Below are positions 51,121 through 63,500 of a DNA stretch of 64,000 nucleotides, piece by piece. A program made the translations under genes and the position numbers. The stretch is taken from the NCBI GenBank assembly GCA_039545295.1, contig BCIK01000011.1:520254-584253 (forward strand). The letters are read 5' to 3'. The DNA comes from Udeniomyces pyricola (taxonomy: Eukaryota > Basidiomycota > Tremellomycetes > Cystofilobasidiales > Mrakiaceae). The notes beneath the pieces are model-generated. The model made no database searches, was not told the origin of the DNA, and saw only the letters and a list, made by a program, of their open reading frames with translations. How positions within the stretch are numbered: the first letter of the stretch is position 1; each line of letters opens with the position of its first letter.

Positions 51121-53558
51121 ATGCCCACCAACACCCTCAAAGCGAAGCTTCGAACTTCTCTATCCCCCGGCTCCAATTCAGACTCGGACTCGTCCCGAAC
51201 CGTCCGACCTAGGGTCACCCAGGCTGGTCATCATAACGGCTCAACCAGCTCCGAATCGAGCTCACACATATCCAATGGCTCCTCAGTTCCCCTTCTCTCT
51301 AGTGGTGCATTAGACAACTATCCATCATACGGCAGTACATATCTTCGTCATCATCGTCAGCCCTCCCTGGCTTACCAACGACGGGATCAACCTCCGAGTC
51401 TCCTTGCAGCGGCGGGCGCTCTCAACGCTCGACTCGTTTCAGCAGGAGCTTCGGTCTCTGGAGGGTCCTTACCCACTTTTGAGATGAGTCGAGATGAGCT
51501 TACTCCAGCCATCTTTCTCCTCCGTCGGAGGACCATTGGCAGTCAGTCGAGAAGGAGAGAGGAGGAGAGAGCGGTCGATCAGGTTCTGTTGGGTGGGTTG
51601 ATGGACATGCTGTTAAAGGAGGACGTTCGGCGGAAAGAGGAGCATCCCCACCACCTTCTCCATTTCTCAGAGGAAGGCGATGGACCAGAGGGACTCGCTC
51701 CACTCCTGATCCAGGCTTGGGATTTAGAGAATGGGTTGAACCAATGCGTAGACGGTTCGTTGATACTACCGACGGATCCTTTCATCGAGGCCAATGAGAA
51801 ACTACGCATCGAGCTGATTCGCGGAACTTGGGATCGTTTCTTCTCTGTCAGCTCTTGACCTCTTACTCCTTCCTAGTACACCCCATGCCGCTAGTATTCT
51901 GGCCCACCCAGCTATCGACGATGCGGTTGGTGTCCTTTGGACAGCGGGTGTGACGCGACCATCCCGGTCGTCAGCCTCGCTCCGCAGGCGGTTCTTGGGC
52001 CTTCTCGATAGCTCGTGCACTCCACGGTAAGCATGGCTTCATTGCCTCGCATCAGATTTCCAACAGATCAGATCAAACTAATTCTCATATACATCACCGG
52101 ACTTTTGTCTGCGACACCTGAATTAGTTGCTTGCACGCTCTGGCCGTGGCATCAAGGTTTGGGTTTCTCGCCTTGACGCTCTCCATCCTCCTCGTCCCAA
52201 CTGACTACATAACCTCGAACCCGGAAGGACGGCCTCGGCATTGGCGCGTGAATTGGAGGGACTGTCTCTGGATCATCATGTCGGTTGGGCATCTACTCGA
52301 AGTGAGTGATGTCGTCTAGGCTTGGGTTCGTGCGAGCTACCATCGAACTACCGAAACGCTGGGCGTTGACTGTCATTCATCCTACCGACGCTCCTCCTAA
52401 TAGCCATCCGATGAATTGTTCTTATCCTCTCGGACCCTTCCGCTCTTTGCCTTTTCCGTGGCATCCATATCCTTCCTCCGAATGACGACCCTCGCCTATC
52501 CTCTCTTGACCATCTCTCTGCCGTTTCTCTTCTTCGCCCCTACGACACCCTCTGGCCCATCTTTGATCTACCTCTCTTACCCTTCCCCGACACTTCTTCC
52601 GCTTAGTATCGGCTTCTATCGACATCTCTTGCCTCGCCTTGCCCGAGCTACCCTCCTCTTTCTTCCTCTTCTCATCCTCGTTTTTGCCGCCCTCGCCCTC
52701 GCTCTCAACGGCGATATTTGGCGGTTAGGATTCCAGGCTGTTGTTTTCTTCTCGCCAGAAGCGTGTTTCCCTCCTGGCAGCTTCTCATCATTGGAGGGAC
52801 CCGAAGAAACGGGCGTCTCGCCTTTCGGAGCGAGACTTTGGTTAGCCGTCACTCTCGCGATGATGCTGGCGGCGACGCTGCTTCTTTGTTGCTCGAGGTT
52901 ACAGGAAACTCCCTTTGCTCGAAACCTTTCTCTCCTACCGTCGCCGCTCTCGACGCTTTCGTCGACGACGACCGACTCGTGGGAAATCGACTACGGTCCG
53001 ACTATTGCGTTTGATGCTCGCAAACATCGAATCCGTACCCTTAAGCGTTACCTCGTCGACCTCATCTCGCCACCCCCAAACTTGGCGGACTTTGCGGCTT
53101 CCGTGACGTCTTCGGCCGTCGGATCGACAGAATCTCTCCATCCCCACCACCATCAACCACCCTCTCTGACGGCGCATGAAGGCCATCACGAGTCGCGACC
53201 CCTTCTGTTTGGTCCCTCGTCAGCCCCTTCCACATCATTCGCCACTGCTTCCCCGGCCGAACGAGGACTTTCGGTGGTTCATCCTTCACCTTCACCTTCA
53301 CCCTTTTTCTATCCACCTTCGACGGCCTCTGCTACGCACCTTCCTCTGCCATCGCCTCTGAACGTGCTTCCTTTTGTGTTCTCGACGATGCCAACCAAGG
53401 CGTTGGAGTGGTTGCCGGATCACCTGACGGGGATGGACGAGTCGGCGAGAGCGGTCGTGGCGAGGACGTGGCAGAGGAGGAGTGGGAGGAGATGGTGGAG
53501 GCTCTTGATGGTGATGAGCTTGGGGATCGTCGTTGGGTTGGATCGAACGATGAGATGA
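51121..53558 (+). CDS. Multi-pass membrane protein of unknown function
   Basis: I do not recognise the family. Exon 1 starts MPTNTLKAKLRTSLSPGSNS and is Ser-rich and soluble, with EMSRDELTPAIFLLRRRTIG and ANEKLRIELIRGTWDRFF. A following exon to 52027 contains IDDAVGVLWTAGVTRPSRSS and ends at GTAAGC; the join near 51840-51920 could not be settled. The exon after TTAG at 52128 gives CLHALAVASRFGFLALTLSI, then DYITSNPEGRPRHWRVNWRD and GHLLE (donor GTGAGT). The last exon starts PSDELFLSSRTLPLFAFSVA. Hydrophobic segments suggest about six membrane spans: FGFLALTLSILLV, LPLFAFSVASISFL, YPLLTISLPFLFF, ATLLFLPLLILVFAALAL, LWLAVTLAMMLAATLLL and LLMVMSLGIVVGL near the end. It stops at TGA 53558. A channel or transporter accessory role is possible but unsupported. 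Confidence 0.65.
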
Positions 53559-54119
53559 CGAGGTTTTGTTGTTCTTTTTATTTTTATGGATTTACGCCGA
53601 TGTGTTGTTGGTTGAGTTGTTGTATGCCGGGCTAGGGTTGACCAAGTCGTGATGAAGAAGAAAGATAGAAAGAAAGAAAAGAAGGGAGGAAACCAAAGAA
53701 ACCAGTTGTGGAATGATTTACAAGGATGGTCGATGGCTGTACTTGTAAACTTTGACCTTGGGTGGTCTATAGGTGAGTGCAAAGCATGGTTAGTCGACAT
53801 CAATGCCAATATAAGACAGTGCTTGTATGACTATCAGTATATAGAATATGAGACGATCGCGATGATGGACTGACTGGACTGATGGATTGGTTGCAGATGC
53901 ATTTCTCGCGCCTCTCACAATCCTCAAACCACCACCTTTTCCTTTACCTCCAACGACGCGTCGCAACCCTTTTCCGCTCGTCCCCTCCACCATCGACGCG
54001 TCTCAATCTCCCCGCCCCATCTTCAGACCGCCCTTCATCACTCCTAAAAGTACTATCCTCTCAGTACCTACCCTTCCAACCTCCCTCCCTTTCTCCCTTC
54101 CGCCCGGGCTTCGTCCGTC
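53559..54119. other. Intergenic interval upstream of the TBL1-like gene
   Basis: The first 300 bp are A/T-rich (GAAAGAAAGAAAAGAAG near 53667). From about 53890 the plus strand becomes C/T-rich, typical of leaders here. No gene is supportable. Confidence 0.5.
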
Positions 54120-57100
54120 ATGCCCGACCCTTCGACGTCAGCTTCCGCGGGTCCTTCGTCTCTCATCCGCTCATCCCCCGTCGAAATCACCTCCAACGAG
54201 ATCAACCTACTCATCCATAACTAGTCAGTTCCATCGACATTCCCAAGTCTGACGTTACCGTTGGGTCTTTTGGTCGCGTAAGATGGACCGCTGATGCACT
54301 TACTCCCTTTCACTCTCGACGCGTCCCCCGCTCATTCCAAAAGCCTCATCGAGTCCGGCCTCTCGCATTCGGCTTTCACTTTTTCCACCGAGACTCAGTT
54401 GGCATCGTTACCACCAGATCTCCTCGGACACAAGATTCCAAGGGGTGAACTGATACGCTGGTTGCATCGTGGGTTGTTATGGAGGGAGGTTGAATGTCAT
54501 GTCGGCGAGGTCAGTCGTGTCCTCCTGCCTTTCCCTTCTTCAGCCTTTCTCGCTTTGGTTCTTATCGTCTTCTGTCATCACCTTCATGATATTGATCTGA
54601 CTCTCTTAATGATACTCTGGTGCTCACGTGCATAGGATGGTCCTTTAACGCCATGCTCGGCTCCCTTCACTCTTCTCGAGACCCATACTTGCGTCCCTAT
54701 TCCTTCGAGCGAGAGTCCCGCCAAACCAATCTCTCGTCCACTACCCTCACCTTCGACGCATCCGGAGCTCGAGAACCCTTCGGAAGAAACGGCTACTGTC
54801 CTGGCTAGCTCGACGTCTAAAGGGAAACGAAAAGCCGTCGTACCGGCGAGCGAAGGGGAAGAGGAGAAGCCGACGTCGAGCACGAGTACGGGAAGCACGA
54901 AGCGATCTAAGGTCGATGCTGAGGAGGGCAGTGGTACAGTGACTGGTTCTACCACATCAAAGTCTAGCAAAGGTGGGTCCTATTCGATTGGAACTACGCA
55001 AAGTCGTCATCCATAGGGCCCCTGCGGCGTCAAGTAGACTCGCGTTTCGAAAAGATGGACCGTCATACTCAAGCCCCCCTCTCCCTCCCCCTTCCCCCTA
55101 AAATCTCCTCGCCCTTCCATGCTTTGAATGCCCTTTTACACTCATTCTAGCTACTGCTTCCAGCAAGCAATTGCTTCCCTTGCCAGCGATACAACGCAAA
55201 TCGGCGTCACCCTCGGGCTCCGCGTCATCCACCCCGAAACCTGCTTCTCAATCCAAACCTTCCTCCCCGTCCTTGAGCACGACTGCTCTGCCCGCTTCGC
55301 AACCCAAAAAGTCGCCCTCTGCTTCGCCCAACGTCGGAACGAAAGACCTTCCAACCGTTTCGACCACCACCGGAGGCACCCTTGGGTCGTCGAAACCACC
55401 CAAGAAAAAACCGGGCCCGGCCAAGACGGCCGAGGTCTCGGGCCTCGGAGAGGATTACACCAAGACGCTCTTCAAAAAAGTCGCCAAGTTTGAAGCAAAG
55501 GACGTCAAGCGATGGGTCGAGCATACCGGCGAGTTGTTCGTCGTCAAGTTCTCACCCGTCCAGGATGGAGCGATGGCTACTGGGTGAGCTTGCGAGTTTC
55601 TATGTATTTCCTTCTCTTTTTCTTTCTTTTTTTTTCTTTGTGAGGGCGGAGGGCGTTGATATGTTTGCGCGTTCTTCTCTGGGAGCTTATACCCAAACTC
55701 TTTTAAAATCCTTGACTCACGCTTACGCATCTTGACCTTTTGTTCGGCAGTGCTGGTGATGCGACTGTCCGGTAAGAATCCCCACATGCTCCTTGTTTGT
55801 GTGACTTTTTGCTATGCTTGCGGAACTGAAGTTCAATCGGGTTTGTCCTGGATTCTCGATCGGTCTCAAAGGCTGTGGGAGTTTGACCTTTCGCAAGGTT
55901 GGTTGCTCGAGAGACCACCGACTCAATGTAGGCACGTCCCGGTCGTGACGGATAGGAAAGACATCACGTACGTATTTTACGACTCCACCTGAGTATACGA
56001 CAGGTCAACATCGCGTCATAGTCTTTCCGTTCTATACATATAAAACAAGGGTCGCTACATGAATGAAATCTATGTTGAAGTTGCCTTGGATCTTGCGTTG
56101 TTGATATCATCGCCTCTCTCTCTTTCTTTTTCTTCTTTTTTTTTTTTTGTCACAGGTCCATCGATTTTTCACCGACGGGATCTTTGCTCGGGTCAGCGTC
56201 TTACGATGGCGTAGCCAGGTTGTGGACGGCTGAAGGCGAACTGCACGGTGTTTTAGTCAGTTCTCAAACCCCCCCCCCCCCTTCCTCCTTCCTCCCATTT
56301 TGTTTTCTCTGTCTCGACAGCTATCGTTTTGTTTCGTTGTTCTTGTTGTTGTTGTTGCTTGTCTGATGTTTGATACGCTCTTTATCTTCCTTTCTATGGT
56401 GGAATTCGATCAGACTCGACACTCGGGCGCCATCTTTTGCCTTCGATTCAACCCGGCTGGGAACCTTCTTGCGACGGCGGGCGCCGATGGCAGTGTCTGC
56501 GTTTGGGACGCGGCGAGTAGCAAGCTCCGGCAGGTCTTCCTCTTCCATTCAGGTTCGTAGAAGATACGAAAGAAAGAAAAAAAAAAAAAAAAAAAAAAAA
56601 AACACGAGGAAGGGAGAGGGGATGCATCTTGAGTTTGCTGGCTGGTTTGGTTTTTTTTTCTTTTCCTTTTCTTCTTTTTGTCTGCCGTCGTGTAGATCTG
56701 TGTGGAGTGTTTAGAATTAGGGGAGAAGAAAGGGTTCACTTTGCTGACGCGTATGATTTGTCCTTTATCTTCGCGTCCGCCCATCATCAGCTGAATGCGC
56801 TCTCGATTTGTCCTGGGCCGATAATGAGACGCTCGCTTCGTGTTCTGCCGGTATGCTTACTTTACATCACGACACCGTTCTCCGATCCTCGATCTTGAAA
56901 TCCACACCCCGAATAAGCCCATAACCTGACTTCCCCCCTCCCCCTGCCTTCCTTGATCTCTCTCTCTCGACTGCTCTTCTCTTTGGCCCGCAGATAAAAC
57001 CGTTCAAGTCTGTCGGGTTGGGTACTCGACGCCAGTCCGATCTTTCCGCGGTCACACCGACGAAGTCAACATTACGCATTTCCAACCCGCCCCACCCGGC

Positions 57101-58341
57101 ACCCCGCTTTCTGCTAGGACGTTGGCCTCGTGCTCGGACGACGCGACGGTGAGGTTTTGGACGATGGGCGACGATGAGGGAGAGAGGGAAGGGGACGATG
57201 GGTTGGATAGGCTCGAGCGAGAACGGGCTAAAGGCGGCAAGCTCGAAAAGTGGTGCAAGGGTGTTTTGCGAGGCCACAAAAAGGTGGGTTCTTCACGAAA
57301 GAAAAAAAAACCTAAACCACAAACTAAAAAAAAATTAGCTGCTTATTGGAAAAGCAGAGGGGAAGCATTGAGAAGAGATGAAAGGCTGTCTGAATCCTTT
57401 GGTTAGGATGGACGTATATGTCCCATGATGGCGTACCTCATGCCGCCTCGCTTGGGTTCTGCCCTGACCCTCATTTTCTCTTGTTTTCTTCTTCTTCTTC
57501 TTCTCTTACTGTCGTTGTGTTTCCGCTGTGATTTTTTGGAACAGGAAATTTACACTTTTGAGTTCGATAAGAACCGACCGTACGACTCACCTCGACTAGC
57601 GACGTATGTTACGCTCTCTCTCTCTCTGTTTCTTTTCTTTGTTATACTCTGCTCTTGATCGTTCTGTTTGATCATTCATGGAAGATCATTCCTCCTGACT
57701 AATGCTGCCATCTTTGCGCACGCCACTGAAACATCTATCCATCTCTCTGGGTTCTTTTTGCCCCCTTCGCGCTCGCTCTCTAACCCCTTCCTTCCTTTGC
57801 GGGTTCCGTTCTGATCGCTTCGTAGCGCGTCGTTCGATTGCACCGTTCGCATCTGGGACGTCAATACGTTCTCTTGCCTCCGGGTTCTCCGGGCTCATAC
57901 GGAATCGGTCTTTGCCTTGGCGTTCTCCCCGACGGGCAAGTACCTCGCCACGGCTGGTTGGGATAAAGTATGTGTGACCATGTTTCCTTTCTTCCTTTTA
58001 CTCTCTTTCGTTGAGGAAGCAAAACTGATGCTACTGCTTATCTTACTCTACCTCTGCTTCCCCTTCCCCTCCCTTCTGCTTTCTCCCGTCTCCATCTTCT
58101 CTCCTGTTCTCTCACACCCTTTCACTTTCTTCTCTCTCTCTCTCTCTCTCTTTGCTCGTCCCAGAACCTCGTCGTCTGGGAAGTCGAATCCGGCATCCCT
58201 GTGCGTCATCACCCCGCGACGGGTGGCATCTTTGAGCTCGAATGGCACGCGAGCGGGAACGTCATCGCCCTCGGCCAGAGCGATCGGGCGTTGGTCCTCG
58301 TCGGCGTCGAGGAGCTCGAGGAGAAGATTGAGGAAAGGTGA
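54120..58341 (+). CDS. TBL1/TBLR1/Sif2-like LisH and WD40 corepressor subunit
   Basis: Family members bind histone deacetylase complexes (SMRT/NCoR-HDAC3 in animals, Set3C with Sif2 in yeast). The N-terminus has a LisH domain built across an intron: [13 protein letters not shown] joins [20 protein letters not shown] (donor GTCAGT at 54224). A charged Ser/Lys linker follows (about 54800-55440). The WD40 propeller begins near 55520: [193 protein letters not shown]. That is seven to eight blades in the family's order. It ends [13 protein letters not shown] at 58341. Three introns use GTCAGT donors. Nuclear repression is inferred from family. Confidence 0.92.
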
Positions 58342-58655
58342 GGGAAGGGTTGAAAGAACAAAAGAATCAGCGGGGGGAGGGGGGGGGGGCGGGGGGCGCA
58401 GTGATCAGTCATACAGACGGACAGACCACATCAACGTCATCCCAAGATGACATCGTCCCGTCGTTATCATGAACAACATTTACATAGCTATCCCTATCAC
58501 GTTTGATCATTTCAACTAGTTATACATATATAGTGTCCTCCCTGAGTCTACGCAATTGGTCTACATGTAGATTGGCCTCTGCAACACATCGATGTCGCCA
58601 TATATGCGTATTACATAACCTCTTCCAAACCACGTCCTCATGCAGTAGGCTTCGA
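58342..58655. other. Convergent interval with a G-rich tract
   Basis: Short 3' flank shared by the TBL1-like gene and the small membrane-protein gene. It includes a run of G6-A-G11-C-G6 type at 58372-58396. Confidence 0.5.
58372..58396 (+). repeat. G-rich tract, possible G-quadruplex
   Basis: Three blocks of consecutive G (six or more each) separated by single A or C lie 31 bp after the TBL1-like stop codon, on the sense strand. The long central block could supply two G-runs of a quadruplex. Confidence 0.45.
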
Positions 58656-59027
58656 CTATCTCGTAAAAAGTCCATCCATCCCCCATCCGATCCGATCCAA
58701 TCTGCGATAGACCACCCATCGCAAACGTAACGTCACGACGAGCAGGATGGAGCTAAATCCACTCATCACCAGGAAGAGTGTGCGGAAGTAAAGGTTCGAG
58801 ATGGATAGAGCCTTGAGATCGGCGTAAACGATGAAAACGGCTAAGAAGAGGATTGGAGAGAGCCAAATATGTAGAGGGTCGTCTTGAAAGTCGTCTGCAG
58901 TGGGGGAGGATACGGTTTCGTTGTCGTCATGAGCTGCTGATGCTGCAAAAGAGGGAATCGTGGACGAGGCAGAGGCGGTGGTGGTAGTAGTGGGGAGGAG
59001 CGGGCTATCCTTCCGTAGTACAGCCAT
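58656..59027 (-). CDS. Small membrane protein, 123 aa, unknown function
   Basis: A single-exon frame starts at a true ATG (MAVLRKDSPLLPTTTTTASA) and ends GWGMDGLFTR then TAG. After a Thr/Ser/Ala-rich, acidic N-terminal half come two hydrophobic stretches, IWLSPILFLAVFIVYADL and LYFRTLFLVMSGFSSILLVV, separated by a short polar link. A basic RLRWVVYRRLDR segment follows. This pattern suggests a two-span membrane protein, perhaps of ER or mitochondria. I do not recognise a family. Composition is balanced, unlike the pyrimidine-frame artefacts around it. Confidence 0.6.
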   Translation of the reverse strand: MAVLRKDSPLLPTTTTTASASSTIPSFAASAAHDDNETVSSPTADDFQDDPLHIWLSPILFLAVFIVYADLKALSISNLYFRTLFLVMSGFSSILLVVTLRLRWVVYRRLDRIGWGMDGLFTR

Positions 59028-60591
59028 GATGTGTTCCGACGTCGCGCTCGGGTGGTTAGGATGTGAGCTAACAAATTCAGACCCGTTTTAACCACCTCTC
59101 GTCATACGTCATTTACTCCACCTTGTCATCTATCCGACCTCTCTCATCTTGCCGCTATGCCCAACTTCGACCTCTCTCTCTCTCTCTCTCCTCTCATGTC
59201 AGACACTGACCTGGTCACCGGCGTCCGAATGCACGTTCATCCATTTTAGTAGCGCCGTTCTGGTGGGCGGTTGAGGAAGGGTTGAATATGGAGATGATTT
59301 GCTTCACTCGATCATGAAGGGGGGGGGGTTCTTTTTCTTCTTCATATAGTCGCAGTTGAGTTTGCGGACATGTCAAATTGAGTCAAAGGACAGCTTGGGG
59401 GTGAGATTTGCCCCTGTTATCTGTGCGCTCAGGTGGTTGATTTTCATGACTAAGCCGGGCCAGGGGGGAAGGGGGGAAAGGGACTCATGAGAGATCGATC
59501 GTAAGTCGCGACAAGAAAAAGGGGTGATCTAATCCAATCCAAGAAAAAGAGAGAGAGAGAGAAAAGTAGGAACGTAAAAAAAAAAAAGCAAGCGAAACCC
59601 AAAAACAAAACAAAAACAAAATAAAATATGAAGAAGTGATGAACCTAGGATGAGTGAGTGATGTTCGATGATGAACGACCATGATGATGGAAAAAGAAGC
59701 TAGAAAAAGATGACGGAGATGAAGGGAAAAGAGGGAAGGAAAGCAAGGAAAACAAGGGAAGGATAAGAGAAGAGCGAGAGAAAACCCCGATTCCAGAAGG
59801 AAAAGAGTTACGAAAGGGAGAAGAAGAAAGAAAAAAAAAGGGAAGAGGACGTGTGAGATTAAGAAGATGGTGAGGAGGAGAAGGGGTTGCGAATGGATAG
59901 GAAGAGATCACGAAAAGAGACCGACGAATGGGAAAAAAGAGAGAGAGAGAGAGAAAGAGAAGAATGATAAAACTAAGATAAGAGAGACGAGATCAGAGAG
60001 ATGAAACGAGAGAGAGAGAGGAAAAAAAAAAGAGAGAGAGAGAGGAAAAAGAGAAAGAAAAAAAAGGTGAAAGAGAGAGATAGAGAGACTGAAGCAAGCA
60101 ATTGAGTTGGGCGACTGGGTGAAGGAAGAGCACAATACGGGAAATCTCTGCGGAAATGAGGTCGGGAAGGGAGGACAACGAGAACAAGAAAGAGAGTTGC
60201 CGGGTTTGGAAGCGTCAAGGAGATGGAAGCAAGTGCAAAGAGGGGAGAGGGGGTCGGTAGCGTCTATGACCGTTTTGAATATATGTATATATATATTTAT
60301 GTGTGTATAGTGGTTGTCCACGGATGGAAGCGGCAAAGGGACACGATAAAGCAATGTGAACACAACAAGGACCGAGGAAAGAAAGATTGAACAGGTGGGC
60401 GGTGCATTGATCGACGGGGTGGGGCGAAGGACGAAAGTAGACAGGCGAGAGGAGGAGAGTCGCCAAGGATAAATTGGATGTGGTCGAAAGAGATGAGCGT
60501 ATACGTCAGGTACGAAGGGGAGAGAGGAAGGGGAGTAGATACGATGTTCGATGAGTCAAGCAAGTACTTGGAGCAAAGGGCTTCCACTTTC
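59028..60591. other. Purine-rich intergenic interval
   Basis: From about 59500 to 60240 the plus strand is A/G-rich with several (GA)n runs (59551-59563, 59938-59953, 60008-60020), so the minus strand is C/T-rich like other gene flanks. A TATATATATAT near 60284-60296 is AT-rich. Minus frames of 60-150 codons here are Ser/Phe/Leu artefacts. Confidence 0.5.
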
Positions 60592-63500
60592 TTAGGCTTG
60601 AAGAGCAACCGCAGGCGAGGCGATGGGAGCGGCTCGAGGCGACAGGGGCATGGGCGAGTTGTTGGTGGAAGGTTTGCCGTTCTCGGCCGAAGGAGTTGAG
60701 CGAGCAGCGCTGACAAGGACGGCATCATCGTCACTGGCGTCAGAAGCGTTGATCACCTAAAAAGAACAAGAGAACGCCTGGTCAGTGTGCAATCGTAATG
60801 GGAAGATGTTTAGGCTGATGATGAATGAACTTACATCGATGGAACCCGAACTGGAAGCGATCGTCTCCTTCTCGTGCTTCTCGTCGGTGCTAGCATTGGA
60901 ATTGATACCAGCCTTGCCAGCAGCCGCAGCAGAAACAGGGGCAGGAGAGCTCGTCTTGCTCTTGACGACGGCCGCCGTGAATGACGTTCCGGCGACGGGA
61001 GCCGGGGCAGAAAGGACCTGAGCAGCCGTCTTGCCCCCCAGGTTTGGGATGAGAACGCCCGAGCCTCCGAGTTCCTTGGAACTCAGGGAGGAAGTAGCCG
61101 TGGAGCTCGCGCTCAGAGCTGGGAAATCATCCGAGCTAGGTACACGTTGAGGCGCGTTCGACAGATTCGTATCAGCTCGTCGCGAGAGAGGAGTGGCCGA
61201 GATGGAGCGCGGGTTTCGCATGGAAGCGAGCTGCTGCTGCTGCGTCATTTGAACAAATGTCGCGGGCATCGTCGACGACGACGTCGAGGTGGGAGGAGAC
61301 GTCGAGCGGCTAGTGGGCTGAGAGCGCGGCAATCCGTGAGCAGAATGATGAGCGGCGTTGAAGGAGAAGGGAACTCGGTTGACCGGGTGGGGCTGGACGA
61401 TGAACGCATTGTTGATATAATTGTGAGGCTGGGTGGGAGCCGTCGACGTCTTGGGGACGAAAGCCGGGCTGAAAGCTGAAGGCACGCGCGAGACGAACGC
61501 AGAGGCATCCGACGAAAGAGTCGAATGTGCAACCGTTGCCGAAGGAGAGGTCGAACCAGACGCAGGCAGCTCGGTCGTCGCATCAACCTTGAGCGATTCG
61601 ATGGAGCTCTCAAGACCGGTCTCAGGGGAAGGATCGCGCTCGCCCGAGCCAAAGGAAGACGAGGTGGGCAAACGAGCGGGCTTAGGTCCAGCCGAAATGG
61701 GAGCAGAAGCGATCGAGCCATCAATCACACCGGGCAGTCGGCAGTCAACGCCATCCGGGCGGATGTGAGGGAATCGACAGAGCTCACTAGAAAGGCAGAC
61801 GTGGAGGAAACGAACAACAAACACAAGAACGAGGAAAAAAAAATACGTGAGAAAAGGACGAGCATCGAACGCAATCATCGCTCTCTCTCAGTTGGGAAAC
61901 AACTGGTTTTGAGGTAACAACGTTGAGAAGAAGATAAAAGCTCACTTGTTCCTGCACCGGTTGTTCTGGAAAAAAGTGCAAGGAGGAGCGTTTCCTCCTT
62001 GCCACTTCGTCGTCGTTGGCTTAATGGCCCACTTCTTGAACCCACTCGCCGGTCCACCGAAAGGTCCGAATCTCCTCTGAGCCGAAGACGATGAGGCGGG
62101 GAACGACGATGTGTTGTCTCGAGGAAGACCAGTAGTGGCGACAAGAGACGGGGTGGAGGTGTTGGTGGGAGCTGGGATGAAAGAATCGGCCGGAGAGTCG
62201 GAGCTGGAAGGCGAGGAGGCAGCAGGCTCAGGCTGCTGTCCAGACTGATCGTCAGACTCGGGAGCAGGGATAGAATCAACACCGGCAGAAAGAGATGCTA
62301 CGTCCGCAGGAGCGATCGGAAGGACGGCAGAAGAGGAGGTCTGTCGGTTCGATTGAGACGGAACGAAGGAGGGCGAAAACGGAGGAGCCAGCGCCGAGGG
62401 GGAGAACGAAGGAGGGGGTTGCATAGGAGGGGGAACGACGATGAATGCGTTCTCGTTGGCGTAGTCAGGCATGTTGTGTTGAGGGGGTTGGCTAATTGAG
62501 GGCGAAGCGCATGGGGAGAACGATCGCGAAAGATTGCGAAAGATTGCAAAGGAGCGAAGAAGCAAACAGAGGGCGAAAGACATTTGGGGGGGGGGGGGAA
62601 GAGGCAAAAAGTCTGTCAGATCTGATGATTTGTGTGGTTACTTTAGTGAACGACAACACAAAAGAAGAAGAAAAAACTCACTATCGGTGGGATCGGTAAA
62701 GGTTAGGGTTTGGGTTCATCATGTGAGGGGGTCCCATCGGCATCGAGCCGGGTGGTCCAGGGTAAAAGTTGGGGGGCATGTGGTAGAAAGGCGGCGCAAA
62801 TGGGTACGGGTTGTACTCGTGCTGCGGGTACATAGGAGGAGGGGGAGGCGGTGGGGGCGGGAACGCGTTGAAGAGCTGAGGGGGATGTTGGAACGCGCAC
62901 TCGTTGCCGTACCGACACTGAGGGAAAAACCTGGAAGACGCCACCAACGCCACAAGCCAGCAAGCAGCGTGATCAGTGACAACGTTCGAATCACTCCACA
63001 TGTCACGCTTCGTTCCAGTTCCCTTTCTCGCTCTCTCTCACTCTCTCCCTTACCCCTCAGCCATAACAGCAATCAACACATCGTCTCACTCACTTGCAAG
63101 GAATCGTCTTGGAGATATCCAGAGGAGGAATCGAACCAACGTCGCCCTCAAGTCCCTCAACCTTTTCCTTTGGCTCGCCCTCAACGCCATTCTGCTGCGG
63201 CTGCGGCTGCTGGCCTTCCTGACTAGGAGGAGGAGGCGTTCCCTGCTGTTGAATCATGTGCAGTGGGGGACCCATCATCATGTGAGGCCCTGGAGGAGGT
63301 GGCCCCATGAATCCGCCATAATGCATTTGGGGGTGAAAGTTGGGGTAGCCACCGTACGGGTTAGCCCCGGCGTCCATAGGAGGGTACATGTCACCTCCGG
63401 AAGGCCCACTCGGGTAGGAGGGCTGGTGTTGTTGAGGGTGGAAAGGAGCAGGGAAAGGGAGCGAAGGCCGAGTCGCGAGCGAAAGGAGGTTGAGAATGTC

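Noticed and set aside
59908..60734. Minus-strand open frames of 145-151 codons
   Set aside because: Ser/Phe/Leu-rich translations of (GA)n-type purine tracts, partly overlapping the real last exon of the CCCH gene.
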